From the NCBI GenBank assembly GCA_963813555.1, contig CAWEZX010000004.1:496001-560000 (forward strand): a stretch of DNA of 64,000 bases. The letters run 5' to 3'. Numbering within the stretch: the stretch's first letter is position 1; each line of letters opens with the position of its first letter. A program made the translations under genes and the position numbers. Below the pieces are notes generated by a model. That model was not told the origin of the DNA and searched no databases. It saw only the letters and a program-made list of their open reading frames with translations. The DNA comes from Roseiarcus sp963813555. Lineage in GTDB: Bacteria > Pseudomonadota > Alphaproteobacteria > Rhizobiales > Beijerinckiaceae. This document shows, one piece after another, positions 44,314-52,664 of the stretch.

Positions 44314-44415
44314 TTCCCATTTTTCCTTAGCGAATGTTGATTGGTTGGGCTAGGATGATAGCGGCGGACCGTGCGAAGGCCTGCCACCGGCTTCTTAATT
44401 CGATCCTTGCGGGCT

Positions 44416-44739
44416 TCAGGAACCAAGCCCTAAGAGGCGAAAAAGAAGCCTTGTCTTTTTGCCGCCACGCTCCCCCAAACTGATAGGTTCGTCGGGCCTC
44501 AAGGTGCGACCGTTGACAGTCACGTTGTCGCTAACATGCTTTGTCCACTCAAGAATTGCCATGTGTTTGATACACTCTTGAACAAGTTCATCGTTGCTCA
44601 ACAGTTTACCATGGACGCGATGATAAGCATCGCGGAGTTGTTCTAGCTTATTGGCGGTTTCACGTGAAAGTGTAACATCAAAGGTTACTGTACCGTCATT
44701 GACTTCCTTGAGCCAATTACTGAATTGTTCGTCACTCAT
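44416..44739 (-). CDS. Hypothetical protein
   Basis: A 107-residue protein. The segment TVTFDVTLSRETANKLEQLR resembles a ribbon-helix-helix start, followed by a helical region and a basic C-terminus (RGGKKTRLLFRLLGLG). A DNA-binding role is possible but unproven. Confidence 0.45.
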   Translation of the reverse strand: MSDEQFSNWLKEVNDGTVTFDVTLSRETANKLEQLRDAYHRVHGKLLSNDELVQECIKHMAILEWTKHVSDNVTVNGRTLRPDEPISLGERGGKKTRLLFRLLGLGS

Positions 44740-44757
44740 ATGTTAGATTATCCTTTC

Positions 44758-44979
44758 TTAGTCCTTACTGTATTTTTGCACGATGCGATAAATTCCGATT
44801 TCCGTCTTGGCCTCGAAGTAGAATGCGGCTCCAAACCACCATGCACCAATCAACGGGCACAGTGAGCCTACGAAGAACACGGGATTGAAGCCGTGTAAGA
44901 ACGCGAACATGAACCAAATTGCAGCGCCCAAGTAGGCGACGCTGAGTACAAGGCCCGCGTATACCAAAAACTTTGCCAT
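44758..44979 (-). CDS. Small membrane protein
   Basis: A 73-residue protein with two or three hydrophobic helices (FLVYAGLVLSVAYLGAAIWF, NPVFFVGSLCPLIGAWW). ATG at 44979 follows GGAAGGA. It lies between the regulator-like ORF and the tail genes on the same strand; a holin is one candidate given the tail lysozyme nearby, but nothing in the sequence proves it. Confidence 0.45.
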   Translation of the reverse strand: MAKFLVYAGLVLSVAYLGAAIWFMFAFLHGFNPVFFVGSLCPLIGAWWFGAAFYFEAKTEIGIYRIVQKYSKD

Positions 44980-45048
44980 CGTCATTCCTTCCATAAGTTA
45001 GAGTGTCTCGCAGAGGATAGCACAATTCGACTAGAATTGCAAGGAAAA

Positions 45049-45990
45049 TTATGCACCTGAAGCGTATGGCGTGACCGCGTTAAGCGCTCCCCCTGCAATA
45101 TCCTCTTTCGTCCAGATTTCTACCTCAAGCAACTGCACGGTCAAGTTGATCGCATTAGGAGCATTTTTTGTGTTAAAACTGGGCGTTTCGCCCGGAGCAT
45201 AGGAAATTTGAAGGTTTTCGACAACGCATTGCTTGAAATCGTACATATAGCCTTGCGGAATTAGTGTAGGAATGCACATATCGGGGTAGTTTAGCAGCAC
45301 GCCGCCCGTAGTTGAGTTGATCCCTACTAGGGAATGATAACGTATCTTGTTGAGAATATAATTTAATGTTTCCACGTCTTGAGGCGTTTCCGCAATGAGC
45401 GTCCATGTGAAGACGTGACGCTTATATGTTGGGGCGTTCAACTGTATGGAGAGGAACGGATTTTGAGCGACGCCAGCGAAGGCGAGCGACTTCTGTACGT
45501 TCGCCTTACTGGCCAGAGCGTTCGCAGCGTCTATGCCAAGGCCAGACAGAAGATCGGCAATTCCGCCCGACGTTACGCTAGGTGTTGCAACATTCTTTCC
45601 CGTGTTCTCAAGGGCAACGCCCATCGTCAAATTCGATCCCTCTTCGGAATAGGAGATTGACGACTTGTCGAGCAAGTCGGAAGGGATAGGCAAGGCAATT
45701 GCGCCGTATGGCGTCAATGTTGGAGGATAGAGGATCGAAGGTCTATTGTACTGATAGAACTGAAATAGAATACAGTACTTCTCGCCATTGATGTTTGGCA
45801 AATCGAAAGGAAATTGTGTCAAGTTGTTTGTGGTATAATTGTTCTGAATTGCGGGGTTGATTTGGCTTTGCAATGCGTTTAGAGCTATAGCGGCGGCTCC
45901 AATGCTTCCAGACTTCAGGGCGTTACCCAAAGTTCCCTTAGCAGCGTTTATCGCGAGTTGTGTTGCGGCGGTAGTGATTGGATTAGCCAT
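45049..45990 (-). CDS. Phage baseplate / tail-tube-cap protein (T4 gp48/gp54-like)
   Basis: A 313-residue protein. The core YKRHVFTWTLIAETPQDVET, LNYILNKIRYHSLVG, CIPTLIPQGYMYDFKQCVVE and NLQISYAPGETPSF, ending LLEVEIWTKEDI, is the pattern of the T4-like baseplate tail-tube junction proteins, which cap the baseplate hub and start tube assembly. The N-terminal ~60 residues are Ala/Gly-rich. It lies 41 bp after the tail-lysozyme gene. There is no tube or sheath gene nearby. Confidence 0.75.
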   Translation of the reverse strand: MANPITTAATQLAINAAKGTLGNALKSGSIGAAAIALNALQSQINPAIQNNYTTNNLTQFPFDLPNINGEKYCILFQFYQYNRPSILYPPTLTPYGAIALPIPSDLLDKSSISYSEEGSNLTMGVALENTGKNVATPSVTSGGIADLLSGLGIDAANALASKANVQKSLAFAGVAQNPFLSIQLNAPTYKRHVFTWTLIAETPQDVETLNYILNKIRYHSLVGINSTTGGVLLNYPDMCIPTLIPQGYMYDFKQCVVENLQISYAPGETPSFNTKNAPNAINLTVQLLEVEIWTKEDIAGGALNAVTPYASGA

Positions 45991-46031
45991 GTGGGTTACT
46001 TCCTTTTAGTCGTAAAAATGTGGACAATGCT

Positions 46032-48518
46032 TCAGGTGTCGTACCAATTCTTGTCAGAATGAAATAACTCACGAATTCGTGATGTTGGCGGGTTAACAGG
46101 CCCGACTTCCTTTGACGACAGCCTGCTGCTTTTTTCATTCCCTGAGTTGCCATGATTGGTTGTGCTGTTGAATTGTTGTACCACAGGTGGCGCAGACTTC
46201 GACTGCAAAGCAGCAATATTAGTCTCGTGATCTTTCTTTACCAGAATACTCGACATCGATGGTCCCGTGTCTTTCAAAGCAGCGTGATTGCGTATAATAT
46301 CATTCGCATGAGCTTGAATTCCAATATCGCGGATCGCGGGAGCATGACTTCTATGCTCATAATTGGCTTCAGCGAGCCTCTGGGCCGCTGGCAAGTCGGG
46401 ATCATGAACTTGTGGGCTATCTTCGGGACGGTATGACTGTGGACGTGGCGTCATTGGATTGTTCTTCCCACCCAAGTAGCCTTGATCTGTCTTCACCGCA
46501 AAGTAGTTATTAGCATCCGCTTCGCCGTAGCCGCCAATCCCGTAGTGGTGCGACTGCATTCCTCCACTTCCTTTGTACTGTTCTTCAACATCAATGCCAG
46601 TGATATGGCCGTCCTTATCTCTTGTATACCCCTTGAAGACTGCCGCATGATCGAGGTGTGCACCGGGAGTGCCTGACCCGCCGCCAGCGTATCTATCCGT
46701 TGTCTTCCCCTGTCTGTCGAGGAACGTTGCAATCGGCGTTCCTGCTTTCAAGTCGCCTGACAGAGCATTCTCGCCGCGTCGCCAGTCATGGACGTTCGAT
46801 CCCTTCTGCCCGTCACCTAACTTGATCCCGACTGCCGCAGTTGCAAGTGAAACGCACTGTTCATTCGTGATCAAACCCAAATCCCTTGCCTTCTTCAGGT
46901 TATCCAACACTCCATCTGAATTATTTGATTGATTGAATGCACCAGCACGGCCAGCCGCAAGAAAGCGATTGGCGTTCTCTTCTCGTGTTCCTTCGCCACC
47001 AGAATATTCAGGCGAACCATAACCTTCATATCGATGACCAAACTTTCTATAATCCCCACTCTTGAGAGCGTCACGAGATTTGTTGTAATTAGTACTTATT
47101 TCGTGATCGATGAAGCCCAACTGGCCAGCATATTTCTCAGAAGCAGACAATTGATCGTATGGCTTACCGAACTGCTGTGACACGAAATTACGCATATTTG
47201 TTAGACGCTGCGTCTTGCCGTCCCGACCATCATTCCACTGAGCAATTCCCTGAGAAGGACTAAATGTTCCGTCTGAGTTGTGAACGTCCTTTGGGTTGTC
47301 GGCCATTGGGTTAAACTGTAACTCCTGCTGAAGGTTGCCCATGATTGCAGCGGTCTCTTCGTCGGAATAACCCTTCGACTTAAAGAAGTTCCATGCTTCG
47401 GCTTGGTTGCCAGCACGGCCACCAGAAGCAGCACCGCCGCTCGCACGTGCTCGTGCAGCACCGGAGCGTGGTATGCCACCTTGACCGCCCGCTGGCGTAC
47501 CCATACCGCGAACAACGTCGAGTGCGGTTTGACCGGGAGGAATGGCCGTATGGGTTGCATAATCTGTGACAATTGGCGGCATTGTGTCGGGAGTGGCGGA
47601 TCGAACGTCTGTAGGCGTCAATGACGACGCAGGACCAACAACACCATGCGGGCCTGAGTTACCAGCTAATGCGACGACATTTTCTTTCTGAAGTTCTGTA
47701 ATTTTTTTCTGTAATTCAGCACTCTCAGCGAGATATTTTGTTTTTTCCGCTTCCGTCTCAAGGTTCATCTTCAAGACGTTTTCAAGTTTGCCAAGCAAGT
47801 CTTGATAGGCAGCAATCTGTGTGTTGTTCTCTGCCACTTTCTTGGTGTTCGGATCATCAACAGTCACACCCTCGATATAGGGTGAGTCACCGCCTGCCGC
47901 ACCAAAGGCGGGATTATCTGAGTCGAGTGCACTCTTGACACCGGGACGGGCGGCTAGGCCCAAAGCAGCGGCGGCAGCCAATGGAACTGAGATTTCAGGG
48001 TTGGCAATCGCAGCATCGACAGCACCGCCGAGAAGGGCCTTCCCGCCAGACTTGATAAAGTTCACGACCGCACCGCCTACGGCTCCGATTATGCCGCCTA
48101 TGATCCCGTCACCAACGCCACCACCAATTGAACCGCCATTCCCGCCGACACCACCAGCACTACCCGCAATGCGGTTCAAGAGTTGGTTAGTTTGTGTCGC
48201 TTGCTCAAGTGATGATTGAAGAACAACCCCTTGAGATTTCAAGCGCTGTTCGATATTGTCGAGAGAGTCAAGCAGTTGTTCACTGACAATCGAATTTTGT
48301 GAAGAGTTTCTACCAAGATTATTTTCAGCATTATCCGCAGTGGCGGTGGCCCTTTCTTCATTTTGGCGACCATCGCCAGAGAATGCCTTAAGTGCGGGAA
48401 ATGATGTCGAGACTGTGTCGGAGTTGTTGAAGAACTGTTCAAATTTGGATTGATCTTCTGGTGACAATTTAATTCCCGACTTCTTTAGAGCATCGAGATT
48501 TTTGATTTCTATGGCCAT
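46032..48518 (-). CDS. Phage tail protein with tail-lysozyme and Cys/His hydrolase domains
   Basis: An 828-residue protein. Residues ~1-120 are polar and helical; ~120-200 is a Gly-rich hydrophobic stretch (GGSIGGGVGDGIIGGIIGAV); ~225-290 is coiled coil. Residues ~370-530 form a phage tail lysozyme domain (AWNFFKSKGYSDEETAAIMG, then LQQELQFNPMA, SQGIAQWNDGR). Residues ~545-680 form a BPSL0067/CHAP-like domain with a catalytic-type Cys (ITNEQCVSLA) and His (HLDHAAVFKGY). The C-terminal ~150 residues are polar linker. It likely cuts cell wall during entry and would sit at the tail tip. Two putative muralytic domains in one protein is notable. Confidence 0.75.
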   Translation of the reverse strand: MAIEIKNLDALKKSGIKLSPEDQSKFEQFFNNSDTVSTSFPALKAFSGDGRQNEERATATADNAENNLGRNSSQNSIVSEQLLDSLDNIEQRLKSQGVVLQSSLEQATQTNQLLNRIAGSAGGVGGNGGSIGGGVGDGIIGGIIGAVGGAVVNFIKSGGKALLGGAVDAAIANPEISVPLAAAAALGLAARPGVKSALDSDNPAFGAAGGDSPYIEGVTVDDPNTKKVAENNTQIAAYQDLLGKLENVLKMNLETEAEKTKYLAESAELQKKITELQKENVVALAGNSGPHGVVGPASSLTPTDVRSATPDTMPPIVTDYATHTAIPPGQTALDVVRGMGTPAGGQGGIPRSGAARARASGGAASGGRAGNQAEAWNFFKSKGYSDEETAAIMGNLQQELQFNPMADNPKDVHNSDGTFSPSQGIAQWNDGRDGKTQRLTNMRNFVSQQFGKPYDQLSASEKYAGQLGFIDHEISTNYNKSRDALKSGDYRKFGHRYEGYGSPEYSGGEGTREENANRFLAAGRAGAFNQSNNSDGVLDNLKKARDLGLITNEQCVSLATAAVGIKLGDGQKGSNVHDWRRGENALSGDLKAGTPIATFLDRQGKTTDRYAGGGSGTPGAHLDHAAVFKGYTRDKDGHITGIDVEEQYKGSGGMQSHHYGIGGYGEADANNYFAVKTDQGYLGGKNNPMTPRPQSYRPEDSPQVHDPDLPAAQRLAEANYEHRSHAPAIRDIGIQAHANDIIRNHAALKDTGPSMSSILVKKDHETNIAALQSKSAPPVVQQFNSTTNHGNSGNEKSSRLSSKEVGPVNPPTSRIRELFHSDKNWYDT

Positions 48519-48635
48519 TTCCTTACTTTCCTAATTTCATCAACAAGCGCTCTGTTTTGCGACGCTCAATCCACAGTCGAATGCGCAGTTGTGTAATGGT
48601 TAGACAACGTGTTGCGATGCTGAATATTAATCTAA

Positions 48636-49088
48636 TCATTGATCCCCCACAGCAAGAGCGTTGACATATGCAGCATGAGCCAATTCCCTCGAAGGAAATA
48701 GACCTAGATACACTTGCTTGCCGTCCAATCCGACGCTGGCCTGCCACTTCTTTGACTTTGCATGCCAGTAGCAGCCGCTCGCCTTGCCGTCGCGTTTACG
48801 AGGCTTGCATTTTAGTTCTGAAAGATTATGCCAAGCATTGTTGTCATTCACGCCATCGATATGAAGGATATGCTTTTTCCATTCGTTCGTCATGAAGAAC
48901 CACGCAAGAATTTCTTCTCGGTAATTCTTGCCATTGATCTTGATTATTCTGCTTCCATGTCTTGGATGAAGTGTTCCCGCTCGTTGACCAGTATGGACAC
49001 GTCGGCCTTTATCAGCAACCCAATAGACCTCACCAGTTTGAGGGCGATATTCTAGGATCGAATGTAAATATTCTTGGTCAATATTCAT
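48636..49088 (-). CDS. HNH endonuclease with AP2-type DNA-binding domain
   Basis: A 150-residue homing-endonuclease-like protein. The HNH part is ILAWFFMTNEWKKHILHIDG then VNDNNAWHNL; the C-terminal AP2 domain is GCYWHAKSKKWQASVGLDGK, QVYLGLFPSRELAHAAYVNA. Such enzymes nick or cut a specific site and spread themselves. The start overlaps the NUMOD3 gene by four bases (ATGA). Confidence 0.78.
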   Translation of the reverse strand: MNIDQEYLHSILEYRPQTGEVYWVADKGRRVHTGQRAGTLHPRHGSRIIKINGKNYREEILAWFFMTNEWKKHILHIDGVNDNNAWHNLSELKCKPRKRDGKASGCYWHAKSKKWQASVGLDGKQVYLGLFPSRELAHAAYVNALAVGDQ

Positions 49089-49465
49089 GTTGCTGCCTCG
49101 ACGGCCCTTCTTCTTTTTTGTGAGGCCGACATCTTTCCTCTAGTTTCTTCTGAAAAAACTTTCCCTTTATTGGCAGCGCCGATTTTCTTCTTGGTCTCTT
49201 CAGAAAGAACTTTTCCTCTACGAGAGGCTGACATCTTTGCTCTTGTTTCTTCAGAATGAACTTTTCCTTTTCGCGAGGCCGATATCTTGGCTCGTGATGC
49301 TTCGGACATTATCCTCCCTGTATTGGAGGCTGAGATTTTTGCTTTTGTTGCCTCAGAGACTACCCTGCCCGCACATGAGGCTGAAATCTTGGCTCGTGTC
49401 TCGGCTGAAAGGATGCCTGTTTTTCCTTTGTTCCACGGAACACGTTTAGTTTCTTCAGAATCCAC
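49085..49465 (-). CDS. NUMOD3-repeat DNA-binding protein
   Basis: A 126-residue protein made of six 17-residue repeats of the type GKVHSEETRAKMSASRR (NUMOD3 motif), which in homing endonucleases wraps along the DNA groove. There is no nuclease domain of its own. A GTG start at 49465 follows directly on the TGA of the upstream HNH gene, and the end overlaps the AP2-HNH gene: three coupled genes. Either a three-subunit system or a broken larger endonuclease. Confidence 0.75.
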   Translation of the reverse strand: MDSEETKRVPWNKGKTGILSAETRAKISASCAGRVVSEATKAKISASNTGRIMSEASRAKISASRKGKVHSEETRAKMSASRRGKVLSEETKKKIGAANKGKVFSEETRGKMSASQKRRRAVEAAT

Positions 49466-49466
49466 T

Positions 49467-49769
49467 TCAACTAATCTCCCTTTTTGGCCTTTTGTCAGTT
49501 AAATTTTCCAGGACATTATTGCACGAATTCCCGTCAACATGAAAAATGCAACGATTGTCAGTACCATAAACCATCTTCCATATTATTCTGTTTTCGCTGA
49601 AGTATCGGCGTCCGACCCCGACCATTCTCTTGCCATGATTTTCGAAGCCAGCACGTTCCCCAACTCGATGCTGAGAACGATGAGGCACGCGGATCAGCAA
49701 CATTCCTAGGTGTGGCAGATATTGGAAGCGTTCGTTGAGTTCGGCTTGTGAGAAGGGTATTGGGCGCAT
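49467..49769 (-). CDS. Second HNH-type endonuclease
   Basis: A 100-residue protein with the HNH-like core RIIWKMVYGTDNRCIFHVDG then NSCNNVLENL. The N-terminal part (LIRVPHRSQHRVGERAGFEN) matches the strand region common in phage HNH proteins. It is the first gene of the nuclease cassette and overlaps the 66-residue gene upstream by one base. Confidence 0.65.
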   Translation of the reverse strand: MRPIPFSQAELNERFQYLPHLGMLLIRVPHRSQHRVGERAGFENHGKRMVGVGRRYFSENRIIWKMVYGTDNRCIFHVDGNSCNNVLENLTDKRPKREIS

Positions 49770-49969
49770 TACGCCTCTAACTGCTTCAAGGCTTCAAGCA
49801 CAAGATCGGTGATCGTAACCTTTGCCGCAGCCTTCTCGATCATGCGGCCATGCTTTCGCTTGACATCGGCCCACTGAGCCATAGGCACCTTCACCAGCAA
49901 AGTGTGATGTTCTTTGGGTACGGTTGCCTTTGCGGCAAGGATAGCGGTCGCTGTGCTGTTGATCGTCAT
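49769..49969 (-). CDS. Small possible RHH/partition-type protein
   Basis: A 66-residue protein: ATVPKEHHTLLVKVPMAQWA and VTITDLVLEALKQLEA give the strand-helix-helix outline of ribbon-helix-helix proteins. ATG at 49969 follows GGACATTTCC. A divergent gene starts 120 bp away, so this could be a local repressor. Confidence 0.5.
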   Translation of the reverse strand: MTINSTATAILAAKATVPKEHHTLLVKVPMAQWADVKRKHGRMIEKAAAKVTITDLVLEALKQLEA

Positions 49970-50088
49970 GGAAATGTCCTCTATTAAAACTGAACTACAC
50001 TCTTATTTATAAAAACTAGTATTTTGGTCAAAATCTAGGATTTGATAAATACTCTCAACGAACGAAATTCAACGAGGGGTAAGAACAA

Positions 50089-50292
50089 ATGACCACAACC
50101 GACACAGTAAAGAGTGCCTACCGACGTACACTAACTGGTGAGAGCGCATTTACCAGCGACTTCTCTAATCTTCAAGAGAAGGCAATTCGTAACGTGAAGA
50201 ATATTGTCAAGCGTAGACGCAAAACTGCGGCAATTGTTGACGAATGGCTTACCGCCAAGGAAGCAACGAAGAAATGGAGACTAGGAAAATGA
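50089..50292 (+). CDS. Small basic hypothetical protein
   Basis: A 67-residue protein, basic in its middle (NIVKRRRKTAAIVDEWLTAK). ATG at 50089 follows GAGGGGTAA. Its stop overlaps the ATG of the next gene (ATGA at 50289). No family recognised. Confidence 0.5.
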   Translation: MTTTDTVKSAYRRTLTGESAFTSDFSNLQEKAIRNVKNIVKRRRKTAAIVDEWLTAKEATKKWRLGK

Positions 50293-51357
50293 AGACAATT
50301 CAACAAGCAAAAAAAGAACTTGAAGCAGTCGAGTGCAATCATAGAAACTCATAGGACAGCAACCAAGAAGATTATGGAAAGCCAAAGTCCAACAGAGATG
50401 CTCGAAATTGCTTTGTCTGACGCAGCTACAGCGAAGGCGTTGTTTGCAATTGACCCCGCAGGGTTATCGGCGGCTTTGGCCATTGTCGAGAATGATCTTT
50501 CCGATCACCTAGATACTGTGAAGTCTCTTCACTCGATGGGTGAGAAGGACGGCGTAAGCGCAGCATTAAAGGGCGTGCTCTTGAAGAAACTCTACAAGAC
50601 AGCAGGTACAAAGCCAGCACAGACGGGCAAGCCGCTTCGCCAAATTACGGTAGGACAGAACAAGTCACCAGTGAATTTCAACGGAACAACAATGAAGCGT
50701 AATACGCAAAAGTCATTCGACGATGCTGCGAAGAAGGTTTCGGACATCGCAAAGACACTGGCAGACGCCGTGAATGTAAACAATAATGCGAAGAATATTC
50801 TTCGAGAGGCGATGGCACGTAAGACGGACGGTCGCCTTGTCAACAGTACGCAAGCCGCCGCAACAATCAACATTCCAACTAACAGACAACCTAATCAGGA
50901 GAAAAATGCAGTGACTAAGTTCATAGACGACGAAGATACACTTGAGGGCACATGGTCTTCTCAAATGAAGAAGGAGGCCACTGGTCGCATGAAAGGTGAC
51001 ACAGTCGCATCGAAAACCGTCGAGATACCTTCGATCCGAACTGACTCATTCAACGATACTCGCAATCGACTTCCTTTTGAGTTTCGTGGCGTGAACCAAT
51101 CCGAGACTGTGCCAGTCGGCTTCAACCTTGGTGCGACCGTTGACGTGGTTAATCCCAATGGATCAGCACACGGTCCAGTCGAGTTTATTGGCAATACAAC
51201 GCCTGCCGTTGCTGGCCAGACGCCAAACTATGGATTTCCAATGAAAGATGCACGTTTCCCTAATCTTGAGAAGCGTTGGGACGTGAATTTGAAAGACCCA
51301 AAGAAGCCAGTTCAAAACCAAAATCCAGAAGGTTCACCATACTCAGGAGCCATCTAG
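50289..51357 (+). CDS. Hypothetical protein, frameshift in an A7 run near the 5' end
   Basis: From ATG at 50289 the frame gives MKTIQQAKK and then stops at 50352-50354. Dropping one A from the A7 run (50309-50315) continues as NLKQSSAIIETHRTATKKIM into the long frame that ends at 51357, giving ~355 residues. Without this the long frame has only weak starts (TTG 50320, ATG 50374). The protein is helical at first (SPTEMLEIALSDAATAKALF) with a disordered C-terminal part. No family recognised; its size and order might fit a structural or scaffold protein, but this is not supported by similarity. Confidence 0.6.
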
Positions 51358-51370
51358 TAAAGAGAAAGGA

Positions 51371-51514
51371 CAACGAAACGCTGGAAAATAGTTACTTGGA
51401 TGGCTGTTTCCCCTAGCGTTTCGTTGTTCCTCGTTAGCATTTCAGTAAATTTGACGCCAAGGTCTGCGTCAAATAGGCGTCCACAATGGTTTCCATTACA
51501 TTGTGGACGCCTAT
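51371..51514. repeat. Three adjacent perfect inverted repeats
   Basis: CAACGAAACGCT (51371-51382) pairs with 51415-51426. TTTGACGC (51451-51458) pairs with 51467-51474. ATAGGCGTCCACAATG (51473-51488) pairs perfectly with 51499-51514 around a 10-base loop. The last covers the putative GTG start of the next gene. There is no T-tract after any of them. Confidence 0.7.
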
Positions 51515-51856
51515 CAGATCGAACAAAGCGAGCAAAGAAGCTTCGTCGAAGTGAGTGAAAATAATCTTCCATTCTCTGTGTCTGACAGAAACCTCGTTAT
51601 TGGTGAAGTAGTTGACGAAACTGTCGACACGGCGAACCTGTGTTATCGTGCCATATTTGAAATATTAGACGAAAACGATACTGGACTTGACCGAGGTGTT
51701 CTGACCTTACACTTGTGGCATTTGTTGTCGAGGGATTTGATGATTGAACATCACATGGCCCTTGAGAAGATGATCCGCGCCGTTCGCAACGTGGCGAGGG
51801 ATGCTCGACCAGCGATCAAGGTGAGGAATTTCATTGAGAAGATCGAGAACGAATGA
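51503..51856 (+). CDS. Hypothetical protein
   Basis: A 117-residue acidic protein (VIGEVVDETVDTANLCYRAI, HLLSRDLMIEHHMALEKMIR). The GTG start at 51503 lies in a hairpin; a GTG at 51551 is an alternative. The stop overlaps the next ATG (ATGA). No family recognised. Confidence 0.5.
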   Translation: MDAYQIEQSEQRSFVEVSENNLPFSVSDRNLVIGEVVDETVDTANLCYRAIFEILDENDTGLDRGVLTLHLWHLLSRDLMIEHHMALEKMIRAVRNVARDARPAIKVRNFIEKIENE

Positions 51857-52122
51857 CAAGCGCGGAAGCGGTTCAATTGGCGAGATTTGGACCAAGGCGC
51901 GTGGTGGTCCCGTTACGAACCGCACGTGAGATTGAACGCCAGTTGTTGATCGAGGAATTGAGGACAGCAAGGAAACGCCGTCGCAAACGATTGCCAAGGA
52001 CGGGACCAGCACCAAGCCCAAGGTGGTTCAGAAGTGGACCAGCACCGTCAGCGACGAGGCGTGGAGGCCATCGCAGACTTGGCGAAGGGAATGATGGCCG
52101 TTTTCAAGAAGGCGGCTGGTGA
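51853..52122 (+). CDS. Small basic ORF, perhaps frameshifted
   Basis: An 89-residue ORF coupled to the gene before. The first ~45 residues (MTSAEAVQLARFGPRRVVVP, helical then RKRRRK) look protein-like, but the tail is Pro/Arg/Gly-rich. Another frame in the same region gives VEAIADLAKGMMAVFKKAAG and ends at 52140, which looks more natural. A frame change between ~51985 and 52060 is suspected. No family recognised. Confidence 0.4.
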   Translation: MTSAEAVQLARFGPRRVVVPLRTAREIERQLLIEELRTARKRRRKRLPRTGPAPSPRWFRSGPAPSATRRGGHRRLGEGNDGRFQEGGW

Positions 52123-52127
52123 GGCTC

Positions 52128-52664
52128 CTACAGGCTTTTGAATTCAGCGGATCCACCTATGAACTTGTGTCGATAAGGCTTCCACAAAGAACCATCAGCC
52201 GCATGAGTACGAACCTTGTTATCTATGAAGCCGTGTTTGCCTGCTGGTCTCGCCTTCAGATTGTGTGGTGTCGCCTTCCAATAGGGTGACGTTTCCCGGT
52301 ACTCACCAAGAATATGACCCGGTGGAATATTGCCGCACAATGTCTTGTCCTGAGCCTTCATCAGTTCACCGATGGCGTCTGAGAAGGCACAGATCAGCGC
52401 TTGGTCAGCCGTTCGCCAAGCGCTGCGATGGGTCATCCACAGGTTCGGGATCGATGACGGTTGTGGCCTCACGGCGCAAAATAGCAGCGGCTCCACGGTG
52501 CGTTGGTCAATGCCAACGTAGCACGTTGCAGACTTTGAGAAGGGATGACCTGCGTCATCCTCGTAATGACCATTGCGGGCGAACACTCCCCAAATGATGG
52601 TCTTATGTTCCGGTGGCACGGAACAAACATCAATTGGGAAGTGGTTCATGCGACCGACGATCAT
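52128..52664 (-). CDS. Hypothetical protein
   Basis: A 178-residue protein (MIVGRMNHFPIDVCSVPPEH, YVGIDQRTVEPLLFCAVRPQ). The start overlaps the stop of the coiled-coil gene (ATGA), so the two form a unit. No family recognised; the middle YVGIDQR hints at an RNase-H-like strand but key acids are not seen. Confidence 0.5.
   Translation of the reverse strand: MIVGRMNHFPIDVCSVPPEHKTIIWGVFARNGHYEDDAGHPFSKSATCYVGIDQRTVEPLLFCAVRPQPSSIPNLWMTHRSAWRTADQALICAFSDAIGELMKAQDKTLCGNIPPGHILGEYRETSPYWKATPHNLKARPAGKHGFIDNKVRTHAADGSLWKPYRHKFIGGSAEFKSL

Noticed and set aside
45379..45660. 93-residue plus-strand ORF
   Set aside because: Antisense of the baseplate protein, with no start signal.
49085..49465. Regularly spaced 51-bp repeats, considered as a CRISPR array
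   Set aside because: The repeats are in frame and coding (NUMOD3 units), contiguous and without unique spacers. No CRISPR array is seen in the window.
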